DNA from: JAFASC01 sp036265935
Lineage (GTDB): Bacteria > Pseudomonadota > Alphaproteobacteria > Rhizobiales > Beijerinckiaceae
Reading direction: 5' to 3'
Length of the DNA stretch: 64,000 nucleotides
NCBI GenBank assembly: GCA_036265935.1
Contig: DATAOB010000081.1
Coordinates: forward strand, 17,337 to 81,336
Shown: positions 35,240-44,025 of the stretch, in pieces
How positions within the stretch are numbered: position 1 is the stretch's first letter
How the letters are laid out: each line of letters opens with the position of its first letter
Notes under the pieces: model-generated
Databases searched by the model: none
What the model was told of the DNA's origin: nothing
What the model saw: the letters and a program-made list of their open reading frames with translations, nothing else
Made by a program: the position numbers and the translations under genes

Positions 35240-35997
35240 GCGGCGCTCTCGCGCGTTTGCAAGCCTTCGCCGGGCCGCCATGCGCCCGGCGGAATTGCGC
35301 CGGCGACATAAGCGCCCCAGAGCGCATCGAGCTGCACCCAGAGCACGTCGGTCTTGAATTCGAGCGCGCCGATGACCGCATCCTGCTCGGCGCGCGTCTT
35401 CGCGTGCTGTTTGACGTAGGCCAGCGCAAAATCGCTGTCGCGCTGCGCCTGCGCCGGACGCGCGGTGAAATAAGCCAGCGTCTCGCGGCTGACGAAATCG
35501 TAATGCGCCAGCATGCCGCTGACGCGCTCGTTGATGATGTTCGGAGAAAACAGTTCCGTCAGCGAAGAGGCGACCGCTTCGAGCAGCGTCTTCTGCGCAC
35601 AAAAATTCACGTAAGCCTCGACGGCAAAACGCGTCGCCGCGAGAATGCCGCGCGTCGAGATCACGTAATCGCGATTAAAGCCGAGGCTCTCGGTGAGCTT
35701 CAGCCAGCGCTCGATGCCGCCCTCGCCTTCACGCGTGCCGTCGTGATCCTCGATGCGTTTGCGCCATTCGCGCCGGTCCGCGGACGAATTCATGCGCGAC
35801 AGCACCGTCGCGTCTTTGATCGGGATCGTCGCCTGATAAAAATAGCGATTGAGCGCCCAGGCCTGCACTTCCTCGAAACTGCATCGACCGGAATGCAGCC
35901 TTTTGTGGAAGGGATGCAGATTGTGATAGCGCGTCGCGCCGACATGGCGCAAAGCCGCTTCAAGTTCCTGCGGGCTCATGGGCTCGCGCGTAGTCAT
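35236..35997 (-). CDS. pqqC: Pyrroloquinoline-quinone synthase PqqC
   Basis: A 253-residue cofactor-free oxidase that catalyses the final ring closure and eight-electron oxidation to PQQ. Active-site segments RYHNLHPFHKRLHSG, NRYFYQATIPIKDA and EDHDGTREGEGGIERW are intact. The start overlaps the pqqB stop (ATGA). Confidence 0.97.
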   Translation of the reverse strand: MTTREPMSPQELEAALRHVGATRYHNLHPFHKRLHSGRCSFEEVQAWALNRYFYQATIPIKDATVLSRMNSSADRREWRKRIEDHDGTREGEGGIERWLKLTESLGFNRDYVISTRGILAATRFAVEAYVNFCAQKTLLEAVASSLTELFSPNIINERVSGMLAHYDFVSRETLAYFTARPAQAQRDSDFALAYVKQHAKTRAEQDAVIGALEFKTDVLWVQLDALWGAYVAGAIPPGAWRPGEGLQTRESAA

Positions 35998-36902
35998 AGC
36001 GCGATCTCCAGCCCGTCATGCGCGACGATCCAACCGGCTGCTTCCACCTTGGCGCGCTCGGGCGACCCCTCGACAAGGATTGGATTGGAATTGTTGATAT
36101 GCGTGTAGACGCGCCGGCCGATCCTAGAGTTGGCGAAGCGCGCGAGCGAGCCGCGCTCGCCGGTAATCGCGCAATGGCCCATGCGCCACGCGGTTTTCTG
36201 CGACAGGCCGAAGCGGATCATCTCGTCGTCGGTGAACGTCGTGGCGTCGAAGAATAGCACATCCGCCCCTTCGACGCGGCGCAGGACATCGTCGGTGACT
36301 TCCGCGCATCCCGGAATGACGATCGCGCGCCGCGTGCCGCATTCGATCGCAACGCCCACCGTTGTGTCGGTTTCTTCGCCGATGCGAACGTCGTCGCCTT
36401 CGAGATAAAGCGGCACCTTGCCCGGCACCGCGAAAGGCTGAATGGAAAAACCGAGGCCCATGTCGATCCGCGCCTCCAGCGCGACGGGCGTTCTCTGCAC
36501 GAGATCGGGATTGAGCACGCCGAACGCGCCGTGCTTAGTCTGCTCGAGCACGCTCGCGCTGGCGTAGATCGTAAAAGCTTGCTGCTCGCGCAAGGTCAAA
36601 AGACCCGCGAGGTGGTCGACGTCACCGTTCGTCAGGAAAACTCCGGCGATCGGAGTTTGGCGCGTCGTGCCCCGCGGGTGGAGACAGCTGTTGGCGTAAA
36701 TCTGCTGCCGCAGGTCAGGCGAGGCGTTCAAAAGCAGCCAACGATTGCCGTCGGCGCTGATAGCTAGGCTCGACTGTGTCAGGGGCCGAACGCGGGGATC
36801 ACCTTGCCAGGCGAGACGGCAATTTGGACAGAGGCAATTCCATTGAGGAAAGCCGCCGCCTGCCGCCGAACCGAGAACGCGAATCCGCAGCGCGTCGGCC
36901 AT
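35994..36902 (-). CDS. pqqB: PQQ biosynthesis protein PqqB
   Basis: A 302-residue metallo-beta-lactamase-fold protein; PqqB acts as an oxygenase on the Glu-Tyr intermediate. The N-terminal RVLGSAAGGGFPQWNCLCPNC is diagnostic, with the metal site in TNGDVDHLAGLL. The length is normal. It follows pqqA by about 30 bases. Confidence 0.96.
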   Translation of the reverse strand: MADALRIRVLGSAAGGGFPQWNCLCPNCRLAWQGDPRVRPLTQSSLAISADGNRWLLLNASPDLRQQIYANSCLHPRGTTRQTPIAGVFLTNGDVDHLAGLLTLREQQAFTIYASASVLEQTKHGAFGVLNPDLVQRTPVALEARIDMGLGFSIQPFAVPGKVPLYLEGDDVRIGEETDTTVGVAIECGTRRAIVIPGCAEVTDDVLRRVEGADVLFFDATTFTDDEMIRFGLSQKTAWRMGHCAITGERGSLARFANSRIGRRVYTHINNSNPILVEGSPERAKVEAAGWIVAHDGLEIAL

Positions 36903-36933
36903 TCACATCCGCTCGAAAGCGGACGTGCGGCCC

Positions 36934-37011
36934 TTAGATTTCCGCTGACGCGTAGCTGGTGACTTCCATACCAACGCAAACTTCGGTGAGAACCGGGGTT
37001 GTCCAGGCCAT
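36934..37011 (-). CDS. pqqA: PQQ precursor peptide PqqA
   Basis: A 25-residue peptide found by translating upstream of pqqB: it opens MAWTTPVLTEVCVGMEVTSY and ends ASAEI. The E-x3-Y pair (Glu 16, Tyr 20), which PqqE crosslinks and which becomes PQQ, is in place. A GAGAGGAGTC ribosome site precedes the ATG. It completes a full pqqABCDE operon; pqqF is not adjacent. Confidence 0.95.
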   Translation of the reverse strand: MAWTTPVLTEVCVGMEVTSYASAEI

Positions 37012-37044
37012 TGATCGACTCCTCTCAGGATCAGCCGCCGCTGC

Positions 37045-37074
37045 CTTATCGGTGAGCAGGACGCCTGGGGTCAA
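37045..37074 (-). promoter_or_regulatory. Possible promoter of pqqABCDE
   Basis: On the minus strand TTGACC (37074-37069) and GATAAG (37050-37045) lie 18 bases apart, some 35 bases before pqqA. The fit to a housekeeping promoter is moderate. Confidence 0.35.
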
Positions 37075-37214
37075 TTTAGGCTCCGGCGCGTCCTTTGCCA
37101 ACTGTTTTCCTGCTCTGCCTCACGAGGTTTTGCCGCTCACGGCCTGCCGCTTGACTGAGCAACCAAGCCGGTCAGCTGGCGTTGTCTCACGTTAAAACAG
37201 GACGGAGGAAACTG

Positions 37215-37478
37215 ATGCGCACCAAATCAATCTTGACCGGAGCGGCCGTCGCCTCGGCATTGCTGATCGGCACAGCTGCTTGGGCACAAACCGGCGGCTC
37301 GCCCGGAAGCACGACCGGCCCGGCGGCGGGCAGCAACGTTCAGCCGAGCACCGCGACCCAGAAGCAGAATGACAGCAGTTCCGGCCGCTCGGCGACGAGC
37401 GCCCCGACCGCCGCGGGCGGTGCGGCGGGCGTCGAAGGCAAGCCCGGCAACAAGTCCGGCCGCTCGGAAAAGAAGTAG
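37215..37478 (+). CDS. Small secreted, low-complexity protein
   Basis: 87 residues: a signal peptide (ILTGAAVASALLIGTAAWAQT) and a Ser/Gly/Thr/Ala-rich mature region ending in a basic tail (GNKSGRSEKK). ACGGAGGAAAC precedes ATG 37215. No fold or family is recognised. It is divergent from the pqq operon across about 200 bases. Confidence 0.6.
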   Translation: MRTKSILTGAAVASALLIGTAAWAQTGGSPGSTTGPAAGSNVQPSTATQKQNDSSSGRSATSAPTAAGGAAGVEGKPGNKSGRSEKK

Positions 37479-37527
37479 CAGGCGGGGGTCTCATGCGGCC
37501 GGGCTGGCCAGGCCGTCCGGCCGGTAA

Positions 37528-37938
37528 TCAGCGGTAGCGCCGTATCTCGCTCTTGCGCTGCAGCTTGCGCTCCTTACGCGCGGCATAACGGGCGTCGCGC
37601 TCGGCCTTCTTCTCCGCCTCGAGCGCCTCTTTGCGGGCGATCTCCTCAAGCCTCAGCTGTTCTTGCAGCTCGGCCTCAAGCCGCAGCTGCTCTTGTCGCG
37701 CCGCCTCTTCGGCGGCCTTGCGCGCTGCCTCCTCGGCTTCCCTGACCTTGCGCTGACGCTCGCGTTCCGCCTCGCGGGCCTTGCGCGCCTCTATCACAGC
37801 CCGGCGCTGCGCCTGCTTTTCGAGGATCGCAGGGTCGTTCGGATCCGGCCGGGAGCGGAACTTTTCGAGCTGGGCTTTTCTGGCATTTGCCGCCTCGCTC
37901 TGGCGGTCTTGAAAGTTGTGTCCGTTGAAAGGCGGCAT
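37528..37938 (-). CDS. DUF6481 family protein, charged coiled coil
   Basis: 136 residues. A short N-terminal region (FNGHNFQDRQSEAANARK) precedes a continuous Ala/Glu/Arg/Lys helix predicted as coiled coil (~45-125), with a basic end. I match it to DUF6481 from memory of the family's opening segment. Function unknown. ATG 37938 is chosen because conserved sequence begins there; the ORF extends upstream with unrelated sequence. Confidence 0.65.
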   Translation of the reverse strand: MPPFNGHNFQDRQSEAANARKAQLEKFRSRPDPNDPAILEKQAQRRAVIEARKAREAERERQRKVREAEEAARKAAEEAARQEQLRLEAELQEQLRLEEIARKEALEAEKKAERDARYAARKERKLQRKSEIRRYR

Positions 37939-38074
37939 CTCTTCCGGTGATCTGGATGGGTGGGCGGGGCGGTCGTGCCACACGATACGTCGTAGGACAA
38001 TAACCTGTGTTGCACTGCAGCAATGCAGATGGGTTATGCCGCGGCGCTCGTCAAGAGCACTGTCGAGCTTGCGG

Positions 38075-39658
38075 TCAAATTCCCGCGGCGCCGCCATCGG
38101 AACGCGGATCATGCGCCGCTTCGATGTGGCCGTCGGCATAGCGCACCAGCGCGCCCGCATGGCCGAGATTCTCATCATAGGAGCCGAGCATCTCCACCTC
38201 GTGCCCGACGGAGCGCAGGCGCTCGATGATTTCGGGATCGAAGCGGTCCTCCACTTTCAACGCCCGGCTCGGCGATGCCCATGTGCGGCCGAAGAGAAAC
38301 CGCGGCGCGTGGATCGCGTCGGCGATTCCCTCACCCAGCAGATAGCGCGTGAAAACCTGCGCCTGGAATTGCGGTTGTCCATCGCCGCCCATCGCACCAT
38401 AGCACATGACGCGTCCATCGCTGAACGAAGCGAGCGCCGGATTGAGCGTGTGAAACGGCCGCCGTCCCGGCGTGAGCGGATTCATCGCATTTGCGTCGAG
38501 CGAAAACGACACGCCACGATTCTGCATGAGCACGCCGGTGCGCGGCAGAACGCAACCCGATCCGTATTCCCAATACAGCGATTGAATGTAGGAGACCGCG
38601 AGCCCGCTCGCGTCGATAGCGCCCATCCAGATCGTGTCGCCGGTCGCCGGCGCGACTGGATACGACGCGGCCTTTTGCATCGAAATCGCATCGGCTTCGC
38701 GCTGCAGGATTTTTGCGGCGAGGAAACTCACCGGATCGTGTTCGAGATATTCGAAATCGGTGCAGACCTGATCGCGAATCGTCAGCGCGCGCTTCGATGC
38801 TTCGATAAGTCCATGGATGTGCTCGAAGGACTCTTTGCGCGTCACCTTCAGCCGGTCGAAGATGCCGAGAATTAGCAGCGATGCCAAGCCCTGAGTCGGC
38901 GGCGGCGAATTATAGTGATCTCGTCCCTGCAGATGTAGTTCGAGGGGGTCGCGCGCAATTGCCCGATAAGCGGAAAAATCTTCGCGCGTGAGCGGCGCGC
39001 CGATCCGTTCGAGATCTGCGGCAAGTTCCCGCGCCACATCGCCCCGATAAAAATCATCGAGCCCCTCATGCGCGAGCTGATCGAGCGTGTCGGCAAACTT
39101 CCCGGCGCGGCGCAGCGTGCCTGCTTCCGGGAATTTGCCGTCGACAAGAAAGCGCTCGGCGAAACCCGGCGCTTGTTTCAGCATATCGAATTCGAACGGC
39201 TTACCATTCGCTTCCGAGCGCGATTGCGGATAGCCGTCCCGACCAAAGCGGATGGCGTCGCGCAACAAATCCGGCAGAGGCAAGCGGCCGCCAAGCGCTC
39301 TTGCCAGTTCGAGCGCCAGCGCCCAGCCGCCGACCGCGCCGGGCACGATCAGGGCCGCGAGCGGACCGCGCGGCGGGATCGCGTCATATCCGAGCCCGCG
39401 ATAATAGGCGATGGTCGCCCCGCGACCGGCAAAGCCGCAGGCCTCGATGTAGCGGACGCGGCCCTTCGGCTCGCGGGCGAGCCAAAACGCGTCGCCGCCG
39501 ATCGAATTCATGTGCGGGTAGACCATCGCGATCGTCGCCGCCATGCCGATCATCGCTTCGACGGCATTGCCGCCCTCGGCCATGATGGTGCGGCCGGTCT
39601 CGGCCGCGAGAATATGGGGCGCGGCAGCCGCCACGCGCGAGAAAGTCGGTGTCTCCAT
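38075..39658 (-). CDS. Gamma-glutamyltransferase family protein, cytoplasmic type
   Basis: A 527-residue Ntn-hydrolase. The proenzyme splits before a Thr; the likely nucleophile is Thr in ATGDTIWMGAIDASG (residues ~365-375, family pattern DTTH/DTI). The large-subunit N-terminus has AEGGNAVEAMIG and YPHMNSIGGDAFW, and GGDGQPQ appears late in the small subunit. No signal peptide is visible, which fits cytoplasmic relatives such as the HpxW/oxamate amidohydrolase group more than periplasmic glutathione-degrading GGT. Confidence 0.85.
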   Translation of the reverse strand: METPTFSRVAAAAPHILAAETGRTIMAEGGNAVEAMIGMAATIAMVYPHMNSIGGDAFWLAREPKGRVRYIEACGFAGRGATIAYYRGLGYDAIPPRGPLAALIVPGAVGGWALALELARALGGRLPLPDLLRDAIRFGRDGYPQSRSEANGKPFEFDMLKQAPGFAERFLVDGKFPEAGTLRRAGKFADTLDQLAHEGLDDFYRGDVARELAADLERIGAPLTREDFSAYRAIARDPLELHLQGRDHYNSPPPTQGLASLLILGIFDRLKVTRKESFEHIHGLIEASKRALTIRDQVCTDFEYLEHDPVSFLAAKILQREADAISMQKAASYPVAPATGDTIWMGAIDASGLAVSYIQSLYWEYGSGCVLPRTGVLMQNRGVSFSLDANAMNPLTPGRRPFHTLNPALASFSDGRVMCYGAMGGDGQPQFQAQVFTRYLLGEGIADAIHAPRFLFGRTWASPSRALKVEDRFDPEIIERLRSVGHEVEMLGSYDENLGHAGALVRYADGHIEAAHDPRSDGGAAGI

Positions 39659-39844
39659 CAAGCAAGAGCCTGCGTTGCTACGGCAAGGGTTGTCTGGACT
39701 TCAAGCCAGCTAAGGTGCACTACCGCAAGCAAGCTGGTTTAGCCACAGATTAGCCGGGATGCTCGGCTTAGAGCGGGCTTGAGCTTCTCTTGACCTGAGA
39801 AGCCCGGTATTGCTGGATCAATTTGCAAAGTGTTGGTGGGGCAC

Positions 39845-40280
39845 ATGGCTGATATCGTTCTGATTAATCCGAAATTTCAAGCGAGCTATTGGGGCCGGGA
39901 TGCAGCGCGAAGAATGACGCGATGGTTATCTCAGCGTTCTGCGTGGGCTTTATAGCGCGGATAAATTCTTCAAGCGCATGGATTCGCTCTATCTCGACCG
40001 CGGTCTCGGCGAGAGCAAGCTGCGTCAGATGGAGATGAAGCAGAAGCCGATCCGCCATGCATTAAACGGTGTACTCGCCGTTTTGATAACGGCCGCCGTA
40101 TTCCTGCGTCTGCAAACGTCGGTAAAAGAGCGCGAGCTGCGGCAGGCCTATCGGCGCTTCGCGTACAACGCCCTGCGCAAGCGGCCGAACCCGTTCGTGC
40201 TGCAGACCTACGCGATAAGATCAGTCATGCATTACCATTACCACCGGCTGCTCGCCGGTATGCTGCTCGATCGCAAGGGG
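39845..40280 (+). pseudogene. Radical SAM/B12-binding protein gene with its centre deleted
   Basis: ATG 39845 begins MADIVLINPKFQASYWG, the conserved N-terminus of B12-binding radical SAM proteins. After about 17 residues the text jumps to the family's C-terminal part in another frame: GMQREE, a TGA, RDGYLSVLRGLYSADKFFKRMD and so on, to SVMHYHYHRLLAGM. From the family's usual ~500 residues, close to 390 codons including the CxxxCxxC cluster are missing. The remnant has an internal deletion, a frame change and a nonsense codon. Its tail runs antisense into the RluA gene's 3' end, so the right limit is approximate. Confidence 0.8.
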
Positions 40281-40997
40281 CATCTCATCAACATATTCGG
40301 ACGCGCCGCTCCAGCCGCAGGCTTGCAGAGCTTCGTGCATGTGCTGCGGCACCGGCGCTTCGATCGCGGTCGGCGGCTTATGTTTGTCGATCGGCACGAC
40401 GACGCGGCGCGCGTGCAGATGCAGCGGCGGCGCACCGTCCGCTTTGCCGCTGCCGTAGACGCGATCGCCGAGAACAGGCCAGCCCATGGCGGCGCAATGG
40501 ACGCGCAGCTGATGCGTGCGTCCGGTCAATGGCGCGAGCTCAAGAAAAGCCAGAGGCATGCCTTGCGCGGATGCGCCGCGCCCGAGTACACGCCAGCGCG
40601 TGCGCGCCGGAGTCCCAAGCGGATCGATACGCATCCACCAGCCGCGATCGGCATCGAGGCGGCCGAGCGGCTGGTCGATTTCGCCCTCGTCGGGGGTAGG
40701 ATCGCCTTCCACGACGGCCCAATAAGTTTTCTCGACGCGTCCCTGCTTGAAGAGCTGCATCAGCCGCTGCAGTCCCTTGCGATGGCGGCCGAGAACAAGG
40801 CATCCCGATGTGTCGCGGTCGAGCCGGTGCGCCAAAGCGGGGCTCCGCGGCAGGCCGAAGCGCAGCGCGTCGAAATAGGCTTCCAGATTTTCGCCGCCTT
40901 TCGGGCCTCTGTGGACGGGAATGCCGGCCGGCTTGTCGACGACGAGCATCAGTCCGTCGCGGTAGAGCAGCCGGGCGACAAGCTCTTCTCGGGTCAT
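40221..40997 (-). CDS. RluA-family RNA pseudouridine synthase
   Basis: A 258-residue enzyme that isomerises uridine in rRNA or tRNA. The catalytic Asp is in HRLDRDTSGCLVLGR (residues ~55-70), and the conserved LTGRTHQLRVHCAAMGWPVLGD lies in the second half. No S4 domain is present, as in the shorter TruC/RluA-type members, so the target cannot be assigned. Its stop overlaps the radical SAM remnant on the other strand. Confidence 0.9.
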   Translation of the reverse strand: MTREELVARLLYRDGLMLVVDKPAGIPVHRGPKGGENLEAYFDALRFGLPRSPALAHRLDRDTSGCLVLGRHRKGLQRLMQLFKQGRVEKTYWAVVEGDPTPDEGEIDQPLGRLDADRGWWMRIDPLGTPARTRWRVLGRGASAQGMPLAFLELAPLTGRTHQLRVHCAAMGWPVLGDRVYGSGKADGAPPLHLHARRVVVPIDKHKPPTAIEAPVPQHMHEALQACGWSGASEYVDEMPLAIEQHTGEQPVVMVMHD

Positions 40998-41073
40998 GCG
41001 AAGAGGCTATCCAGGAGAGAGGCTGGCGGCGTCAAGCGCTAGGCCCCATTTGAAGCCGCATGCGTGAGAGCCG

Positions 41074-42141
41074 ATGAGCAGCGAGAACGAGGTCAAAGAT
41101 ACGCGGCCGGGATTTTTGGGCCGGTTATTCGGTCGCGCCGCGGCGGACATGACGCCCGAGGCGCCGCCTCCTGCCGAAGCGCCCGCGCCGATCGCCTTCG
41201 AGCCACCGCCGCCGGCAGAATCAAAACCCTCCTGGTGGAAACGGCTGTCATCCGGGCTCTCGCGCTCGTCGTCGGCGATCGGCCAGGGGATCACCGACAT
41301 CTTCACCAAACGCAAGCTCGACACCACGACGCTTGAGGATCTCGAAGACGTGCTGGTGCGTGCCGACCTCGGTGTCAGCGCCTCGCAACGCGTCGCCGAG
41401 GCAGTCGGGCGCGGCCGCTTCGATCGCGAGATCGATCCCGCGGAGGTGCGCGCGGTGCTCGCCGAGGAGGTCGAACGCAGCCTCGCGCCGGTGGCGCACC
41501 CGCTGACAATCGACTGGTCGAAAAAGCCGTTCATCGTGCTCGTTGTCGGCGTCAACGGCTCGGGGAAGACGACGACGATCGGCAAGATCGCGTCAAAATA
41601 CCGAACCGAAGGCCGCTCGGTCATGCTCGCCGCCGGCGACACGTTCCGCGCTGCGGCGATCGAGCAGCTGCGCATCTGGGGCGCGCGCATCGGCGCGAAC
41701 GTGATTGCGCGCGAGCAGGGTTCCGACGCGGCGAGCCTCGCCTTCGAAGCGGTGCAGGCGGCCAAAGCCGAGGGCGCCGATCTTCTTCTCATCGACACGG
41801 CCGGACGCCTGCAGAACCGCGCCGAGCTCATGTCGGAGCTCGAAAAGATCGTTCGCGTCATCAAGAAGATCGACAGTGCGGCGCCGCACGCCGTGCTGCT
41901 CGTGCTTGATGCTACCGTCGGTCAAAATGCGCTGAGCCAGGTCGAGATTTTCGCCCGCATCGCAGGTGTGACGGGCCTTGTCATGACCAAGCTCGACGGG
42001 ACAGCCCGCGGCGGCATCCTTGTGGCCATCGCGGAAAAGTACAGAATGCCGGTGCATTTCATCGGCGTCGGCGAGGGCGCCGACGATCTCGAACCGTTCG
42101 AGGCGCGCGATTTTGCCCGCGCCATCGCTGGACTAGAATAA
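41074..42141 (+). CDS. ftsY: Signal recognition particle receptor FtsY
   Basis: A 355-residue SRP GTPase that docks ribosome-nascent chain complexes at the inner membrane. A variable acidic/Pro-rich N-terminus (A domain) of ~60 residues precedes the N and G domains. G motifs: GVNGSGKTTTIGKIA, DTFRAAAIEQL, DTAGRLQNR, TKLDGTARGG. It is followed closely by yciB. Confidence 0.97.
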   Translation: MSSENEVKDTRPGFLGRLFGRAAADMTPEAPPPAEAPAPIAFEPPPPAESKPSWWKRLSSGLSRSSSAIGQGITDIFTKRKLDTTTLEDLEDVLVRADLGVSASQRVAEAVGRGRFDREIDPAEVRAVLAEEVERSLAPVAHPLTIDWSKKPFIVLVVGVNGSGKTTTIGKIASKYRTEGRSVMLAAGDTFRAAAIEQLRIWGARIGANVIAREQGSDAASLAFEAVQAAKAEGADLLLIDTAGRLQNRAELMSELEKIVRVIKKIDSAAPHAVLLVLDATVGQNALSQVEIFARIAGVTGLVMTKLDGTARGGILVAIAEKYRMPVHFIGVGEGADDLEPFEARDFARAIAGLE

Positions 42142-42157
42142 GTTTGGAGGAACCCAA

Positions 42158-42784
42158 GTGACAGCCGAAACCTCCGGCGAAAACGCCGGAACTTACGCGC
42201 GCATGCAGAAGCCGGTGCCGAATCCCGCGGTGAAACTCGCGCTCGAGCTTGGGCCCCTCGCGCTGTTCTTCGTCACCAATCTGAAATTCGGCATCTTCCC
42301 GGCAACCGGCGTGCTTATGGTGAGCGTGCTCGTCGCGCTGGCGATTTCCTATTACCTCACGCAGCGCCTACCGATCATGCCCGTGGTCACCGCGATCGCG
42401 GTGACGGTCTTCGGCGCGCTGACCTTTCTTCTGCACGATGAGGTCTTCATCAAGCTGAAACCGACGATCGTCAATTCGCTGTTCGGCGCGACGCTGCTCG
42501 GTGCGCTCGCCTTCGGCAAGCCGCTCCTGCCGATCGTTCTCGACAGCGTGATGCATTTATCGGAAGAGGGCTGGCGCAAGCTGACGCTGCGATGGGGTAT
42601 TTTCTTTTTTGTGCTTGCGGGCTTGAACGAAATCGTCTGGCGCACGCAGACCACGGATTTCTGGGCGGGCTTCAAGGCCTTCGGCATCATGCCCCTGACC
42701 ATTCTCTTCGCGCTCACCCAGGTTCCCCTCATCATGCGATATGAGGTGAAACCGTCCGAGGAAAAAACCGAGGCGCATTTCTAA
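42158..42784 (+). CDS. yciB: Inner-membrane septation protein YciB (IspZ)
   Basis: A 208-residue protein with five or six membrane helices. The IspZ core is visible: GPLALFFVTNLKFGIFPATG, TVFGALTFLLHDEVFIKLKPTI and NEIVWRT. It takes part in envelope synthesis and intracellular septation. The start is GTG 42158 after a good TTGGAGG site, 16 bases past ftsY, so the two form an operon. Confidence 0.93.
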   Translation: MTAETSGENAGTYARMQKPVPNPAVKLALELGPLALFFVTNLKFGIFPATGVLMVSVLVALAISYYLTQRLPIMPVVTAIAVTVFGALTFLLHDEVFIKLKPTIVNSLFGATLLGALAFGKPLLPIVLDSVMHLSEEGWRKLTLRWGIFFFVLAGLNEIVWRTQTTDFWAGFKAFGIMPLTILFALTQVPLIMRYEVKPSEEKTEAHF

Positions 42785-42933
42785 TCCTCCCAGTTTTGTT
42801 GTGAGGCGAGGCGCGAGGGCTCTGCCGAAACCGCGCGCGGGACGAGCAGAGTGGCGAGGTTTGCCGTGAGCAGAATGATGAGGCTGGCTAGAAGCTTCCT
42901 CCGTAGCGATCGTTGCGACCTCTGCAGGCTCAT
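42781..42933 (-). CDS. Possible 50-residue membrane protein
   Basis: A frame on the minus strand encodes a basic N-terminus (SLQRSQRSLRRK), a hydrophobic stretch LLASLIILLTANLATLLV and a short polar end (VSAEPSRLASQQNWED). That is either a signal peptide or a single membrane helix. Its stop overlaps the yciB stop tail to tail. No family is recognised and the start has no strong ribosome site. The rest of the ~300-base gap to the next gene shows only an AT-rich stretch. Confidence 0.35.
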   Translation of the reverse strand: MSLQRSQRSLRRKLLASLIILLTANLATLLVPRAVSAEPSRLASQQNWED

Positions 42934-43092
42934 TTACGAATCGGCAAGAATGATGGCGATGCGGCAGAATTTGCCGAATTTATTAAAACTTTCTTAAAGA
43001 AGTACGCCCGCGGGTCGGGGCTACCGCTCAGGGGTCGAGGGATGGCGCGAGCCGCCCCGACCTACTAGGGTTGGCCAAACCGGGAGTTCTTG

Positions 43093-43971
43093 ATGATCCT
43101 TCGGCCGCGCCGAAGCGCACTTTATATGCCGGGTTCCAATGTCCGGGCGCTGGAAAAGGCCAAGAGCCTGCCGGCCGACGTGCTGATTTTCGATCTTGAA
43201 GACGCGGTTTCGCCCGACGCCAAGGCGATCGCGCGCGACCACGTCGTCGCCGCAGTGCGGCAGGGCGGCTACGGCAACCGCGAGATCGCGGTCAGGATCA
43301 ATGGCCCCGATACACCCTGGGGCAAGGACGACCTTGCGGCGGTCGCCGAGGCCGGACCCGACGCGATCCTGGTGCCGAAAATCTCCACTCCGGGCGACAT
43401 CATGATGGCGGCCAAGAACCTGCGCGAGGCGGCCGCCCCCGAACGTACCCGGCTCTGGGCGATGATGGAGACGCCGCTTGCCATCTTGAACGCCGATTCG
43501 ATCGCCCGCACCGGCGCCGACCCGGCCTCGCGGCTGGCTCTGTTGGTCATGGGCACCAACGACATCGCCAAGGATACGCGCGCGCGGCTGACCCCCGGCC
43601 GGCCGGCGATGCTGGCTTATCTCTCGATCTGCGTCGCCGCGGCGCGTGCCCACGGCCTCGAAATTTTGGACGGAGTCTACAACGATTTCAGCAACGAGGC
43701 GGGCTTCAAAGCCGAATGCGAGCAGGGTCGCGACCTCGGAATGGACGGCAAAACGCTGATCCATCCCAACCAGGTCACCGCCGCCAATGCCGTTTTCGCG
43801 CCGGCCGACGAAGAGATCGCCTGGGCGCAGAAGGTCATCACCGTCTTCGAGACGCCGGAGAACCGTAGCAAGGGTGCGGTCCAGGTCGAGGGCCGCATGG
43901 TCGAGCGCATGCATGCGGAAATGGCGCAGCGGACCGTGGCGCTCGCCCGCGCCATCGCAGCGCGCGCTTGA
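43093..43971 (+). CDS. HpcH/HpaI aldolase/CitE-like CoA lyase
   Basis: A 292-residue TIM-barrel lyase of the citrate-lyase-beta/malyl-CoA family. Marks: RSALYMPGSN at the start, FDLEDAVSPDAK with the metal-binding acid, ETPLAILNAD, GTNDIAKD and DGKTLIHPNQ near the end. Relatives cleave malyl-, citramalyl- or 3-hydroxy-3-methylglutaryl-type CoA esters, or hydrolyse malyl-CoA. The precise substrate is unclear. ATG 43093 is preferred over the adjacent TTG 43090. Confidence 0.87.
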   Translation: MILRPRRSALYMPGSNVRALEKAKSLPADVLIFDLEDAVSPDAKAIARDHVVAAVRQGGYGNREIAVRINGPDTPWGKDDLAAVAEAGPDAILVPKISTPGDIMMAAKNLREAAAPERTRLWAMMETPLAILNADSIARTGADPASRLALLVMGTNDIAKDTRARLTPGRPAMLAYLSICVAAARAHGLEILDGVYNDFSNEAGFKAECEQGRDLGMDGKTLIHPNQVTAANAVFAPADEEIAWAQKVITVFETPENRSKGAVQVEGRMVERMHAEMAQRTVALARAIAARA

Positions 43972-44025
43972 GCTTGGCCGCGAGCGCCCCAGATGGCCCG
44001 AGGGAGAAGGGGAGGCAGTGAGGGA

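Noticed and set aside
39978..41042. A 354-codon open frame on the plus strand
   Set aside because: Only its first ~100 codons match the radical SAM remnant; the rest is antisense to the RluA-family gene.
42965..43010. TTCTT-A-AAGAA dyad upstream of the CitE-like gene
   Set aside because: Short and AT-rich, without a matching regulator nearby; could be chance.
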